From the NCBI GenBank assembly GCA_017163975.1, contig JAFFSR010000218.1:7753501-7817500 (forward strand): DNA of 64,000 bases. Direction: 5' to 3'. Source of the stretch: Anastatus disparis. Its lineage: Eukaryota; Arthropoda; Insecta; Hymenoptera; Eupelmidae. Positions within the stretch are counted from its first letter, which is position 1; each line of letters starts with the position of its first letter. Below, one piece after another: positions 24,869 through 38,088 of this stretch. The notes beneath the pieces were generated by a model. That model did no database searches. It saw only the letters and a list, made by a program, of their open reading frames with translations, and was not told where the DNA came from. Position numbers and translations under genes: made by a program.

Positions 24869-25068
24869 AGGTCGTCAGTGGCTCACTCGGTAGAGCGATG
24901 GATTCGCAACCGGAGGGCCCGAGTTCGAATCCTGCTCTCAGCTGAATGATTCAAGCACCACTGTACGTTACATGTGCTTTGTTCACTAACACACTGATAA
25001 CCTCCGTCGCTAATTAGCATCACAATGATAGCATAAATGCAGTGACGTTAAATAAAATAAAAAAAAAT
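24869..25068 (+). mobile_element. tRNA-derived SINE, copy 5
   Basis: Starts GGTCGTCAGTGGCTCACTCG and has a good B box (CCCGAGTTCGAATCC). The anticodon arm is altered and slightly shortened (GGATTCGCAACCGGAGGG). The body is well preserved (CAAGCACCACTGTACGTTAC) and the tail is TTAAATAAAATAAAA. Confidence 0.87.
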
Positions 25069-28000
25069 TGATTCGTTTTTATGTTACCTTACTATCGATT
25101 TTTGCATTTTTTTAATTATAATTTAATTTATTTTTTATATTAATAATAAAATAATTTTTATTTATAAGCTTAAAAATTTTAAATAAAATTAATGGTTTGG
25201 TAAATACAATTTTTCATAAAAACTACTGATGTTATGTTTTGTTTTTAAAGTTTATTTTGCAAGATGGAAATTCTTCATTTATATAACGAAATAGGTCAGA
25301 AAGAATTTAATTTATGACTGCATGAAAAGAAATGTTTAATAAATTTTAATTTTATATTTTTCAAAACTTTTATTAAATACATAAAAAACAGCTTTTCATT
25401 AATTAAAAAAAATCTTGAAATAAATTTAATAATATTCTGCATATTTTTTATAACTTATTAAGCAAGCTTAAAAGAAAACTTTAAATTTTTTAAAATTCAA
25501 TTTAAAAGTTAGTTATATAAATAAAATATTTTCAATATCGAATAAAATTTTCTATGATAAACTAACAAAAAAAAACAATAAAATAAAAAAAAAAAAACAA
25601 TGAATCCTTTAATAAAAATTCTTACGAAACATTGTATCTTCATTTTTCCATTTCAAATCAATAGAATGCACTATATCACGTTCATAAAAAAGACATTTTA
25701 TAAAGTTATGGCAAATTTAAAAAAAAAAGAAAACAAAAGCAGAAAATGTTTTATAACATACAGCACGTGACCGTAAAAATAAAAAATAAAAAAAAGACAT
25801 TTAAGATGAGATTGCATAAAATTATTCTTTATACAATTTTAATTAAACAATATAAAGTATATCGAAAAAATTTATATTTCTTCCTAGAAAAAACTTCATA
25901 TTCCACTGGTCGTACTCGTTTAAAATAGTGTAGAAAAAAAAGGAAACGTATTTTTTTGAAACTTATGTGTACCATACTTATTTACGTAAATTCAGGGTAG
26001 AAAAAAGCGGAGTTTTTCAGGATAAAATGACTATATTTAAAGTGAAACTGGGCGGACTAAGCAAAGCCAACCATTAAAGGTTATATTCGTTACAGGAAAG
26101 TCAAGTTATATACTCTTATTATTACAAGCTCCTTTTTTCACTTGTTTCCTTGCGCAGTGTTGTTTTTTCGAAGAAAAAAGGAATTACTAAGTGAACGTTA
26201 TGTAAAGAGAAGCGAAATGGTGTTTCATACGAATGAAAACAATGTTTTATTTAATAAAAATTTTACGTTAAACGCGGCGTTAAATAATCTGTGTAATGAA
26301 ATAATATTTAGTTTTCCAAACTTGGTAGCTAGAAAAATGTCTTTTGCGGAATTCCATGGCATAACGATACGATAATTCTGGAAAATTTTATCGCGCGAAA
26401 TGAAAAATCATTTTGCGAAAAAATTTTAATTAAAACGTGCAAATCAAATATGCATTACATAATCAAAAGTTCCTTTCAAAAATTGAATTTGTTAATTAAA
26501 ATTTTATTTGAAATATTAATTCATTGTTTGATATTACTTGATGATTTGATTAAAATTTATTAAAATATGAAGCTAATTCATTTGTTGGAATTTCAATTTA
26601 TTTTTTGAAATTTATAATTTAAAATTTCAAATCAACAAGAAAGATAGTTTTATAAAATTGTTTCGAATTTAAAAGCAATAAAAATTTAAATTTTAATGAA
26701 TGCAATTCAAACAATTCACGATAAATTTATTGTATATACCAACATCTATTGAAAAAAAACTGACAGTCTTAAATAGAGCAGAAAAATATCAATAATAAGA
26801 ATTCTATTGTTGAAAATTTCTATCATTGAAATGTTAAAAGAGAGGAATTTTAAAATACACGAGAGATAAAAATATTTAAATTTCAAAACTTTATTGTAAA
26901 CTGTTCAAATATTTCAAGATTTTTTTTTTTAAACTTTTTTAAGAATTTTCCAGATATCTAATCAAAATGTCAAATAGTCCAAAAACTTAAAAAGCAAACT
27001 TTTTATCTTTGCGCAAAATTCTAATTTTTCATGCAGCCAAGATAAACGCGAAACATTTACAACGAACAAGAAGAAAAAAAGGGCGAAAAGAATGCATTCT
27101 CATATCGATTTGTAAAAATAAAGAAGAAAAAAAAAAAGGAAAAATAATAACTTAGTCCCTATGTACAAGTTTTCATATCTTTTATATAAAAATACGAAAA
27201 CTTTTTCAACTTATCTTCGTTCTGTCTTCTTTATTTTTTGTACTTTTCATTCGTATAGGAGGTTATATGCAATATAAAGGATCTAAGAAAAAAAATAAGA
27301 AAAATTTGAAAAAAAAAAAAAAATAACCAAGTACAAAGTACGAGAGGGTTGGGAGAAAAGAAAAGTAAGTTTCCTCGTTACCCGTTATTCGTCATTTTGT
27401 TCTGTGTCTACACAGCTTGTGGGAGGGAAAGAAGAGAAACGATTTAAAGCTACGCGTACGCTTGCGGCTTCAAAAAAGAAGAAAAGGAAAAAAAAAGGAA
27501 AAACTTTCGATAATAATCTAATTTTTCAAGGTGCCGTAGAGAGTCGAAGCTACTTTCTTCATGAAATAGAAGAAAAAAAAAGAAAGACTTTTATGCTTTT
27601 AAAGTGGATTTAACTCTTGTAAAAATGCAGGTAAACTGTTGAGAAAATAAAAGCTTATACTAAAGAAATCTTCCCTTTTTTAGAGGGGAGGAAATAATAA
27701 TATCAAAGTTTCGTTCCTTTTTCTAATAACCAAATTTAAAGAGTAAAAAAAACGACATTTTTAAGAAGACGCAATTGAGTTTAAAATTAAATTTTCATTT
27801 GTACCTCATTTTTCATAGAAGAAAAATAATTTTCATGCTTGGTTAAGTGATCCTCTTCCATTAGAAATTTTCAACATCCAATAATATTAGCATCAATGAA
27901 AATAAAGTAGCTAAAAAGTTAAAGTTAATTATTGCGATATTTTCTCATTATTTTCGAATATTTTTAAATTTCTTCTACGCCCAAACACTTTGCCAAGCAA

Positions 28001-29829
28001 TTTAATTAATATTCGTTATGCTACACTATTCACTTAATTAGAAAATATTTTCGGACACTTATTATTTGAAAAAAAAAGAAAATAAACAAAAATAATAAAT
28101 CCAACAATATTATGCACGTCGAGGAGAAATTTCTCTGAAATGAAATTCATGTCTTTAATCAGTTTGAGTATTGTACATATATTATTATTTTGATGAAACT
28201 GATTAAATTTTATCGATTTCCAGGAGCTATTCAAATGCACTTTCTAAATAGTTCGAAGTTAACAAATAACTAATATTAATTATTAATTCCGATATTCCTG
28301 TAAATTTATATTTCACGTTCGTTATGACCAACAAGATATTCATAGAATTCCATTAATAAGTTATTCATTCGTGAAAACAAATTTCTTTTTCTTTTTTTAA
28401 TAAGTTTATATTTGAAATAAATTATAAGTTTTTATAAATATAATCAATTATTTCAATCTACCATTTTGCACAATGCAAAAAGTATAAAATATTAATAAAT
28501 TATTAATTCTAAAAAATATTTTATTTTTAAATTTGTAAATTAATTATAAATTTATATAAATATAATTAATTATTTCAATCCGGCGTTTCGCAGACTGCAA
28601 AAAGTATCGAAATATTTAATTCAAATTGCAATAAATTATTCACGGGTTGACGTTTTATTTCTTTTACAGCCACTTTTTTGCTGCTTCTTAATTAATATTG
28701 CAGAATCTCAAACACACTTTAATAAATCTGAATAAAGGTTCATTATATTTAATTATTCATGTATATTTATATATGTAAGCGTTGACGAAGAGATGGTCGC
28801 GAACGTTGGAAAATAAAAAGAGGATAATGCTTGTACTCTTTACCGAAGAGAAGAAAAAAAAAGTAAGTTTTTGTTAAAACTTCTTTAGCTCCACTCATAT
28901 TTTCTTGTTATAGTTTTATGTACACTGTGAGTATCCTGGCTAAGGTAACTTTGGAGGAGAAAAGGGCGGGGGAGGTGGCTTGTTATAAAATTTTCTTTTA
29001 GATTATAATAAAACTTACTTTGCGAAGCGTATAAAAATGAAATTTTTCGCTGTCTGGGAGAATGGGATATCTTTTATTTTGATTTAATTAGCCGAGGGTT
29101 AGCGATACATGATTGAGGATAAATTTTACAATAATAAATCGTTATAAAATTTATCAAATACTTTATTTAAAAATTATATTCAAGAAATCTTATGATTTTA
29201 TAGAAAATTTTAAAGATTCAGTCCTATAATTATTCAGACACTTGAAAAAAATTTTGTACTATTCTTATTAAAAAGTTCCATTATTATTTTATTTCTAATG
29301 ATCAAAAAATATATAAAAGCATTCTGCATTAAAGTTTCAAGAGAGAAATAATTCTTCATTTAAAAAGAACTTTTACTCAAACAAATATTTATCACAATAA
29401 GGTTTTTCAAGATTTATACTGAAAAAACACTGTTACATTACAACTTCTTTACTTTAAAAGCATTAAGAAAAAAAGAACAAATAAATAATTCAAGTTTGCA
29501 GGCTATACGTTATAACTGTTTTAAATATATTGACGCAATTTATTCTTTAAAGAAAAACACCAATTATATTAAGAAACAAAGTTTGACTTTTGTTGTTTTA
29601 TATCGAAAACCAATGGAAACAAATTTAAAGTAAAATCAATTTTGTAAAAACCTTTTAAAGAACTGCTGACTACATAGCTATCGCAAATATAGTTCTTTAT
29701 CGATCGATTGTTCCTTCCAAATTATCTCTATGCTCAATCATGTTTATACAAACTTTTCATTGTTTGTGCAAATCAAAAATCTAACACAGGCCCTGATAAG
29801 AACGCATATATACACTATTCACGTATATT

Positions 29830-29831
<2 letters not shown>

Positions 29832-29866
<35 letters not shown>
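29832..29866. repeat. (CA)n microsatellite
   Basis: About 17 CA units. The Thr-His open frame across it is an artefact. Confidence 0.97.
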
Positions 29867-29868
<2 letters not shown>

Positions 29869-31059
29869 TACATGTGCACGCATATTTGCATACTCAATAT
29901 GCATACATATAGACGTACTATTATATTTTGATTTAAAATAAAAAAATTTAATAAGTTATTTGGATTTTTTAATTCCAATTAAAATAAAATTTTGATTATC
30001 TTTCCTTAACTCATATGTCTTCGTTGTCGAAAGATCATTACAGTTCGAAAAAACTTTTTCAACATCCTCTAACTACAACCGGATACTTTTTTAAGATCGA
30101 GCGTTTTCATACACTTGCTCGTACGTAATAACGTACGTACAAGGAAAGAGTAGAATTGCTTTAATTAAATATTACCCTCCTTATCTAAGGGAAGGTCTCA
30201 TCGTGCACTCTACTACTGCTACAGCTTCTCTATCTTTTTCCTGCGAACGCAAGCTAAAAGTTCTTGCTCATCTCGGAAGCTGTGCTCAGTTCGGTACCAA
30301 TGTAATTCTTCTTATTACACGAGAGGAAAGAGAGAAGAAAAGGAGAGAGAAAGAATCATTCCCGTGTGCACACCAGGTAATTATCGGTGTAGAAAAGACG
30401 AGCTAGTTTTCTACCTTAGTTGAAAGATATTACGAGACGATCCATTTTCTCTCTTACTACTTTCTTTCCTTCTATCCCTTTTTTTTTTCTTCTTCTTCCT
30501 TATATTTTTTTTTTCTTACTTCGTTGACTCCACCCACTTGCTCCCTGAGACTTTTCTCTTTACTTTCAGTTGGCTTTTGTTTCGTGTCGAGTAAGCGTCG
30601 GCCAGGCTTAAGCAATGAAAATGATGGCTGAGATTTTTTCCTTGGCTTGGTTGGTTTTTTTTTATTTTTTATTTAAATAACGATTTTCTTTTTTTTTTGT
30701 ATTTCTTCTACCTTTATTACGAAGCAACATAATGGAAACGTATTGCAAATCTTAAAGCGTGGATGAAGAAAATAATTAATTTCTTTTTTAATAAATAATG
30801 TTCGGTTTGTCGAAACCAGACTTTTCGACGGCATACTTCGGTTTTTAATTGGAAGAGTTTTTTTAATCTTAAGCAACAAATTTTTTTTTAATTTTCCTAA
30901 GTTTGTAAAAGTTTAAGTAGAAATGTTTTGAGTGACACTTCAATAATATTAAAAATGATAAAAACCTTGACATTACCTTATTTTTTATTATTTATAACAA
31001 TGCTTAAATTATAAAATTCTAATTAAAATTTAAAAGAAGATGTCTACGATTACGCATCA

Positions 31060-31300
31060 AATAAGGAAATTCAGGAAAATCTACAAATTTATTATTTATT
31101 ATGCTTACAATTAGTAAAAACATGAAAATGAAAAAAAAATTATCGAGGGAAATGATGTGAGAAAACACTTTAAATTGCAAGAATAAGTGAAAAAATCAAG
31201 ATTTTGTCTGACGTTTGGAACAAATAATAGCATATTAATAACATGTTTTATTGTGCTTCTCAATACGACGTCAATCAATTTAATTTAAATTTTACATGGC
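31060..31300. repeat. Dispersed intronic repeat, copy B
   Basis: Partner of copy A at about 8230-8470. It lies 170-410 bp beyond the 3' border of exon D, and copy A lies 250-490 bp beyond that of exon E. That similarity of position may be chance. Confidence 0.65.
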
Positions 31301-31473
31301 TTTATTAATTTGTTAGTAATTAAAAGATTTCGCAAACTACCATATGGCCATCCTTCTTAAAACAAATGCATCTACCCTAACGAGCCACGTTGAGTCATGA
31401 TATAATTTATCTCAACCTTATTTCAAACTATCGTAATAAACATAAATCAATTAAAAAAGCATGAATAAATTAC

Positions 31474-31725
31474 CTGCGGATAATCGCCCTCCTTCATCTG
31501 ATAATCGAATACGTAAAAGTATATTTTAGGCTGCGGATCCTTGTCATCATGATTACCAATAGCGTGTACATTTGACCTCTTGGAAGTGTGTCGAAGCGTA
31601 AAGAGGTCGCCTGTCTGGACAAGTGGCGCGACGAATTGAGCGTCCGATAATGCTTGTACGCAAGCGTCACGCGTGTTCATTGGATGCTGCACTGTGCGCT
31701 CCCAATCCGTATACTCGTTAACGAT
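31474..31725 (-). CDS. Nlg: Neuroligin, internal exon D
   Basis: This exon is exactly 84 codons, phase 0 at both ends. It starts IVNEYTDWERTVQHPMNTRDAC and continues ALSDAQFVAPLVQTGDL, the helix-rich block seen in all neuroligins. A polar stretch (RHTSKRSNVHAIGNHDDKDPQPK) follows, then IYFYVFDYQMKEGDYPQ. The polar stretch is where insect neuroligins vary in length, and I infer a surface loop. The acceptor is TACCAG before 31725. The donor, GTAATT after 31474, is weaker than the GTAAGT of the neighbouring exons. The next coding exon (E) is 22.6 kb away, across the repeat-filled intron that contains the Crypton-like gene. The weak donor next to a very long intron could allow alternative splicing (inference). 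Confidence 0.96.
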
Positions 31726-34700
31726 CTGGTATGGAAAGAAAAATTCAAAGAGAATGCATTATTTTATTAAAATTAATAATCAGTCATCCTAAAGGATAAA
31801 AATATTGAATTATGAAAAATTAATGTTTAATTTTTAATTAATTATATTTAAAATATTGTGGATATAATTTCAGAAATATATGCTACGGCTTATCAGAATT
31901 TCCCTAGTACATATTTAATTTATTTTTTTTACATTACTGAAAGTTTAGTTTATACGGAATACATAGTACACGTTAGTTAAACGAAGTAGAAATAACTAGA
32001 TTTAGTCCGACATTAAGAGACAACATTTAAAAGTTAAGTTGAAGTGTTCAAGAGTTTCGTTAAAAGTAAATAAGAAACGTTAAAATAAAATCGTTTTGTT
32101 TTATTTTTTCTTTCTAAGTTGTTTTCGATACTTTCAGCATTTAGTGAATCGTAATTGTAATTTCAATTTTATTTTGCAAATAAATAACAAAAAAAAGATT
32201 ACACATCGATAAAAAATTTTTTTTTTGTATATCATTTTATTTTTTCAGGATAATATTGTGTAATTTACTAAATATTCGAGTATCTAATTAAAAATGAAAT
32301 TAGCTTGAGGCAAGTAATCTTGCCACTAGAGCCTTCAAACCGCAGGCCTACTAATGAGTCTTTAGACTAAGTTTCGGCAAGTTATTTAGTTGGCTCGTCT
32401 AAATGCAGGAATGTTTCAGTTGATAAGTTGTCTTGAAATATTTTAACCAACTTAAGATTTAGCCATTATCGTCTGGAAGTAGAATTTTCTGAATCCATAA
32501 TTAGAATTTTTATTTATTAAAAATTCCATTTCACCTTTTGAAATATGCGTCAGCTTATAATGTCCATAATTAGTGATATTTTAATACAACTTTTTGCTAC
32601 TTTTAAAATATCATTTTTAATTCATGAAAAGCGCCCAAGGTTTTACGTATTCCAGAAAAATGTTTGACCTTCCGCATAATATATGCGGGCGAATAATTGA
32701 CACTGTTTTCTCAGCTTTCGTAAAATGGATAATTCGTTTGCTGAAGCTTTATATAATGGTAGTGTTTCAGTATCAGGAAAAACAATTGGCGCCCAAAGTG
32801 CGGGCGCCATATGTGTACTCGTTGCTAGTACAGACACATTTTCACTGTGAATTAGTAATTGTTTAAAGCTCGAATTTCTTTTATGCATTTTTTTGTTCAA
32901 TCAATTAACGTAAATATTATAAAAGTTAATAATATTCCTCTTCATTGAGTTAGGATATCTTAATTATTCTATGATGGAAAGCTTTAGCTTTTAATAAAAA
33001 TTTAAATTCACTTTGAACGAAGCCCGGGGCTGAAATATTTTTTTACATTATTAATATAAAATAAAAGCTGTTAGTAACTCATATATTTTTAAAATTTAAC
33101 TTTTAGTTACAGCAATATTTTTCAAAAAAACAACCAGCTAAAAAATGCATTGTCTCGTATAATGGATAGTGATTTATTTTTTATTTCAAAGTCAATTTAT
33201 GAATAGATGACGTCAATTCAGCTTACATAACAAAGCGTCTGTTGATAAATTTTCTTACACGAGAAAGTTTATAAATAACTTTTTTTTTTTGTTATACCGT
33301 CGACTAATTACTTTTAGCGTTTTAAATTTTCCAACGGCACGTTATGGCTATGAAATTTTAATTATTTTTTTAACGTCGTGAATTTAAATTGATTATCCTA
33401 AATACGTTCTTACGAGCTCATGCAATATACTACGAATTTTGAACGTATATTTGTGATAAAGAAAATAATTGAAAATTTTTAAGCGAAAAAGAGTATTATG
33501 CCTTAATCTATTAATATATGCTAGAAACAATAAGCTTAGTAATATAATGTACAAAAGGATTTATTCGCTAGATTTAATCTTCAATTGTGAATTTACACAT
33601 ATACGTATACGTGTGTGCATATATAAAATGTAGTAGTCATATAATTGCATTTAATATAAGCGGATATTATTTGGATATTTGTATATGTATTTTATGCTTA
33701 TAGAAATATTTAAATTCGTACTGTATATATCAACGTATTTGTATGTGTATATGCGCGTGACGTTTGTAAGTGTGTTGTTTTTGTTTTATATATCTATGAT
33801 CTGTTTGCGTATTCACCTACTTATGTGTATATGTGTATATGTGTATATGTTTGTGTGTATGAGAGAGCACAAATTGCCATTGTGAGTGTACGTGGCAGCT
33901 GGGAAATAGCAAAATGCGTTCGATTCCGAAGCCGCAGTCCAGTTCAGAGCACAGCAATAGTATAGCACCACGTTTGAGGCGATTACCATTAAGCACCGCT
34001 AATTTTGGGAGACAGCTCGAAAGCAAGCGAGCCGCTAACATTTGCCCCTCCCCCTATAACCCTTTGCCACTTTAATCGATGAGATGGTCTTCCCATTAAT
34101 TATATAGGACATGATACGAACAAGCGTATATACGGATTATTCTTTTTCGTTATTTTTATTTATTGTGATGAAGATTAACATGGCCTTTTTTTTACACCGA
34201 CTATATAGTCTTTTAACATGGAAGCTTATGTGTGTTTAATGGCTCTGTTATACTTTTTGAAATAAATAAATTACTAATTAGTGAATGCGTTTGAAATACG
34301 GTGACATTTTTGTGTACTTGTCGTCCCTGTTTATTTTCGCAATTAAAACTTTTCATTGAAATGTTTTTAATTAACGATTAAGTTTAAAAATTTTAATTTT
34401 AAAACATTGCATTGATATTTTTTAACGATTAGAAAACTAAAGTCAATGGACGTACAAAAGAAGAATACAAAGTTATTTCAAAAAATGAATTTTGCTTTGA
34501 AATTCGTGCTATTGAAAATTTTTATTTATAAAGGTAACAAAAGAGGGATTTTATATTTTGTTTAAAAATTTATTTTCGTATGTTTGTTTTTCAAAAGTTT
34601 TTTAATTTCAAACGAGTTAATACTTTATCATCGACAAAAAGGTTTTAAATTTTTAAATAAACAAAAAATACTTCAAAATTTTTCAATTAAGTCTTCCTTT

Positions 34701-36231
34701 GAATTATTAAATTGCAGCTTAATGAATGAATACCTTAAATAACTTAATGATCTTGAAAGTCAATAGAGGAAATAAGTTAATGAACTTGAAACATCATACA
34801 CTATTTTGTACGTTCATACTTTTAGTTTTGACTTTGGTAAACTTCCTTCAAAGTTATCATAAAATTTGATACATAGTTATAACGTCTAGCTTATATTTTG
34901 ATTTTCAAGAAAAGCAGATTTTCCAAAGAAGCGTACAATGTTTAAAACATGAAAAAGCAAATATTTATAAAGCTCTATTTTCTTAGCTTAAAAAGGCTTT
35001 TCTTAAAAATTTATTCATTAAATATTGTATACCAAAAGAAGAAGAAAAATTAAATTTTGTAAAATATCGGTTATTATTGACATGATGAAATTCAATAATC
35101 ATGTTTGATTTTAAAGTCAATAATGCACAAAATAGAATATTCTAGTTTATGCATTGTGTATAGAAGCTACACAACATGTGGCAAACATCAATCTTGCTTA
35201 ACAATTCAATTGTAACGAATTAATGCATTGACTAAAAGTATTTTTAGTGTATAGATTCGGACTATGATTCCTCCATAACAGAAGTGTATTCATCAACCAA
35301 TGATTCAAGTGTACATAAGGCTGTTATTGAATTAATTGAATAACCGTAATAGCATATGACCGAGTTTTGTTTTTGTCTATCCTGGCCATTATTGCCACTT
35401 GAGAATAAATCAATCGAGTTGTGGCTCGAGTTTAATGCATTAAAAATAAAAAAGAAAAACAAAAGAATGGATTAATGATGTACTTTCGTGTGTTTTGAAT
35501 ACTCGTCCATCTATTATTTTAAACTCTAATGCTAGAGCAATTATTTCACTGATTTTAGGATTACATGGTAACCGAAGTATTTTAGAATTGGATATTAAAC
35601 CCTATTAACTTTCTTGTTTAATTGATAAACGCCGATAATTTAATGTAACCCCGGGCATTGTAATTAAACAATCCTGAAGAACCTTTTCGTGACATTATTA
35701 ATTCTACAATTCTTTGTGTTTAATTACGTCAATCTCGCACTCTACAATATAAATTCAAATTAGCCAAATTAAACCGAAGTAATCGAGTACAAAAAATAAT
35801 CAACGTAAAAATTATTCGGTTTTATTTGATGTTTTTCATTACCATTTCTGGATCGAACTGGTATAATAAATATATAATGTTAAGCCCATAATTAAAATTT
35901 ATAACATAAATAGAATTATATGATTGAGGTAATTATGAAAATCAAATTATATCAGAGAAAATTATTAGAATATAAGCATTATAAAATATTCTATCAAATA
36001 TTAATAATATTCATCGAATAAATTATAATCCTTTTGATAACGAAATCGTTTTTTGAAAATAAATTTTGTATAATTAAAAATTAAAAGTAATCATAAACTT
36101 TGTTGAAAATATTTATAAAAGCTTTACGATATTTTTGTCTTATCCTCAAATCATTCTTCTGTAATTTGGTTTATAAAAAAATAAGGAAAAAAACCCAAGA
36201 AGATAAAAATGGTTGTCTACTAAAGACTTAC
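31726..36231 (-). other. Neuroligin intron between exons C and D
   Basis: A 4.5-kb intron with consensus borders (GTAAGT donor, TACCAG acceptor). No mobile element is recognised. Three less AT-rich islands stand out, at about 32300-32420, 32620-32850 and 33890-34075. The last two carry short plus-strand open frames of 41 and 53 codons that I cannot assign. The remainder is AT-rich and featureless to me. Confidence 0.8.
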
Positions 36232-36439
36232 CGTATAAAATATTTCGGTGAGATGATACATGTAGGCATTGCGAACGTAGGTCCTTATAATTCTATCCCT
36301 GCGCTCACCTTCAAAACCCTTTTGTACATCGTGATCAGCAAAACGCCAGAGCGCCTCGCTCGTCGTAACGCCGAATAATAAATCGTATTTATTATTACTC
36401 GTGATAGTGTCGCCGTGCTCTGACTTCTTGGATTGAATT
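36232..36439 (-). CDS. Nlg: Neuroligin, internal exon C
   Basis: This exon supplies one base to finish the glycine codon from exon B and then 69 codons. Recognisable segments are KYDLLFGVTTSEALWRFADHD, GFEGERRDRIIRTYVRNAY and YHLTEIFYT. The glutamate in GVTTSEALW lies where cholinesterases keep the acidic member of the catalytic triad. Its retention, while the serine is lost in exon A, is common in neuroligins. The acceptor is ATATATTTCAG and the donor is GTAAGT after 36232, phase 0. The first dozen residues (IQSKKSEHGDTITSN) are hydrophilic and probably a surface loop. The plus-strand translation here is only a shadow of this exon. Confidence 0.96.
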
Positions 36440-38088
36440 CTGAAATATATCGTTTAACAAGGAATAAGCGAGTCTGTTAATCAGATTTTATCTCATGTTT
36501 TTTTTTTCATCCTTAAGACATCCTTTTTTGGGAATTCAAATGAGATATAAACCAGATTATAGGTCATACCTTAACATCATGAATTATGAATTTATTTTTA
36601 CATCATATTTGCCACAATAAAAAGAAGTTCATATCAAAGCAAATAATATTTTTTTAATAAATGTACAATTCAATAAATTTATTAATTATAACTTCTAGCT
36701 TTTCCTAATGCATCGTTCAATATATTATTTGACAATTATACCCTTTTACTCCGTTAATATAATCCAGGGAAAATAAATTGAAAATTTCAGTGTAATCAAA
36801 ATATAACTAATTGAATTTTGTGCTATATGAATTAATATTTTACACATTTTCTGGCTTTCATTGATCCGCAAAAAGGAATGATATAATATGGATGAAAGTA
36901 AATTGAACGATATAATTCTAAATTCCATTCCATTAATTAATAACTTTATTCGTCAAATTATTTAAAGCTTTAGTTATTTATAAAATTTAATGATACTATT
37001 GTTCAAAATCGTCAAATCTCTTTCATCCAAACCAAACTTATCACGTCAATTTAATGGCATCTATAACGCTTAGTGACAATTTCAATATAGGACCGTATAT
37101 GCATCCATACACAATTGCAAACAACTGAGATATCAAATGACTCGCTATTCCAAGGGTGTCACGAGCCATAGCTTTGTATTCTCCATTTACAATGATAGAA
37201 GCAAGTTACATGCTATTGGTTATAAGCTTATCTGTAACATTCAAGTTTATCTATATTTCCGTTGTAAGGGATTTACATAAGAGTTACGTATACATGAATT
37301 CGTATATACAAATTTCTGAAAACTTTGGTGACGAATGTTTTCTTTGCCAGTCAAAGTTATTTATCTCAACATTGGTCTTTTTTTTCACCGGTGCACATAG
37401 CCAACGGTGAAATCTCACCTTGGAGAATGAAAAAACAGAAGAAAGAAAGTAATATGAAGGAGGAGATAGAGGAAAAAGGCATGGATAGCAGTAGCAGTAA
37501 TCGTAAGCATCGAGACAAAATTCCTTCGGGGCAAATTTCAAATATTTTCCAAGGGAATGAGGAAAGACTTTTCTCTGTTTGAAAGAAGATAGAATAAGAA
37601 GAAGAAGAAGAAGAAGGAATGATATCAAGGTAGAAGGAAGTAAGCACCAGCTGAAACTTGCTCGGTATAAACTACGATTCCTCGAGCCGATAGTAAGTGA
37701 ACGAACAACCTTTTCCCCTAAAAGTTCGAAGCATATACGAACGCGAGAAAGAGGGAGAAAGAGAAAGGTGGAAGATATCAAACAGACAGGGAAGTATGGC
37801 AACGGCATCAAGTAGAGACTGAGCCTCGAGAATCAAGTAATTCTCCGAATAATTTCGCATTCTCAACGTTGAAATAGCATCGTGCTTCTTCTCTCTTTCC
37901 ACTCTCTCTCTTTCTCTATTTTCTTCTCAGGACTATTATACAGTACCAACTGTACTAGCATTGCACATCCCTGCTTTTTACCTTCCATCTCCCTTTTTCT
38001 CTCTTCTCTTACTCTCTATCCTCCACTTTCTCAACGTACACACATAAACGTTTGGTATGCATACAAACGCGCGTGCGCATTGTTGCTT

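Larger units (their letters stand above)
8875..31473 (-). other. Neuroligin 22.6-kb intron between exons D and E
   Basis: This very long intron is AT-rich and bordered by a GTAATT donor and a TATAG acceptor. It holds, from left to right, the foldback element at 11885-12600, a (TA)n tract at 12847-12902, and the Crypton-like element at 16394-18971 with its adjoining hairpin. Further right are SINE copies at about 19920 and 24869, a non-LTR remnant at 22030-22507, a (CA)n tract at 29832-29866 and a dispersed-repeat copy at about 31060-31300. The rest (8875-11884, 12903-16393, 19096-19919, 20105-22029, 22508-24868, 25069-29831) shows only low-complexity pyrimidine or purine tracts and AT-rich sequence in which I see no gene. 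Confidence 0.8.

Noticed and set aside
30203..30406. 67-codon plus-strand frame ending near a CAG|GTAATT site
   Set aside because: The donor-like site is not matched by an acceptor and the second half is a Glu/Arg/Lys purine run.
35262..35462. 66-codon minus-strand frame and an opposite SDYDSSITEVYSSTN-like frame
   Set aside because: Neither has consistent splice borders or a recognised family. Reporting a gene would be guesswork.
37284..37902. Frames of 76-175 codons on both strands
   Set aside because: They follow purine/pyrimidine tracts (Leu/Phe/Ser or Arg/Lys/Glu runs), and several frames are open together. It is intronic low complexity.
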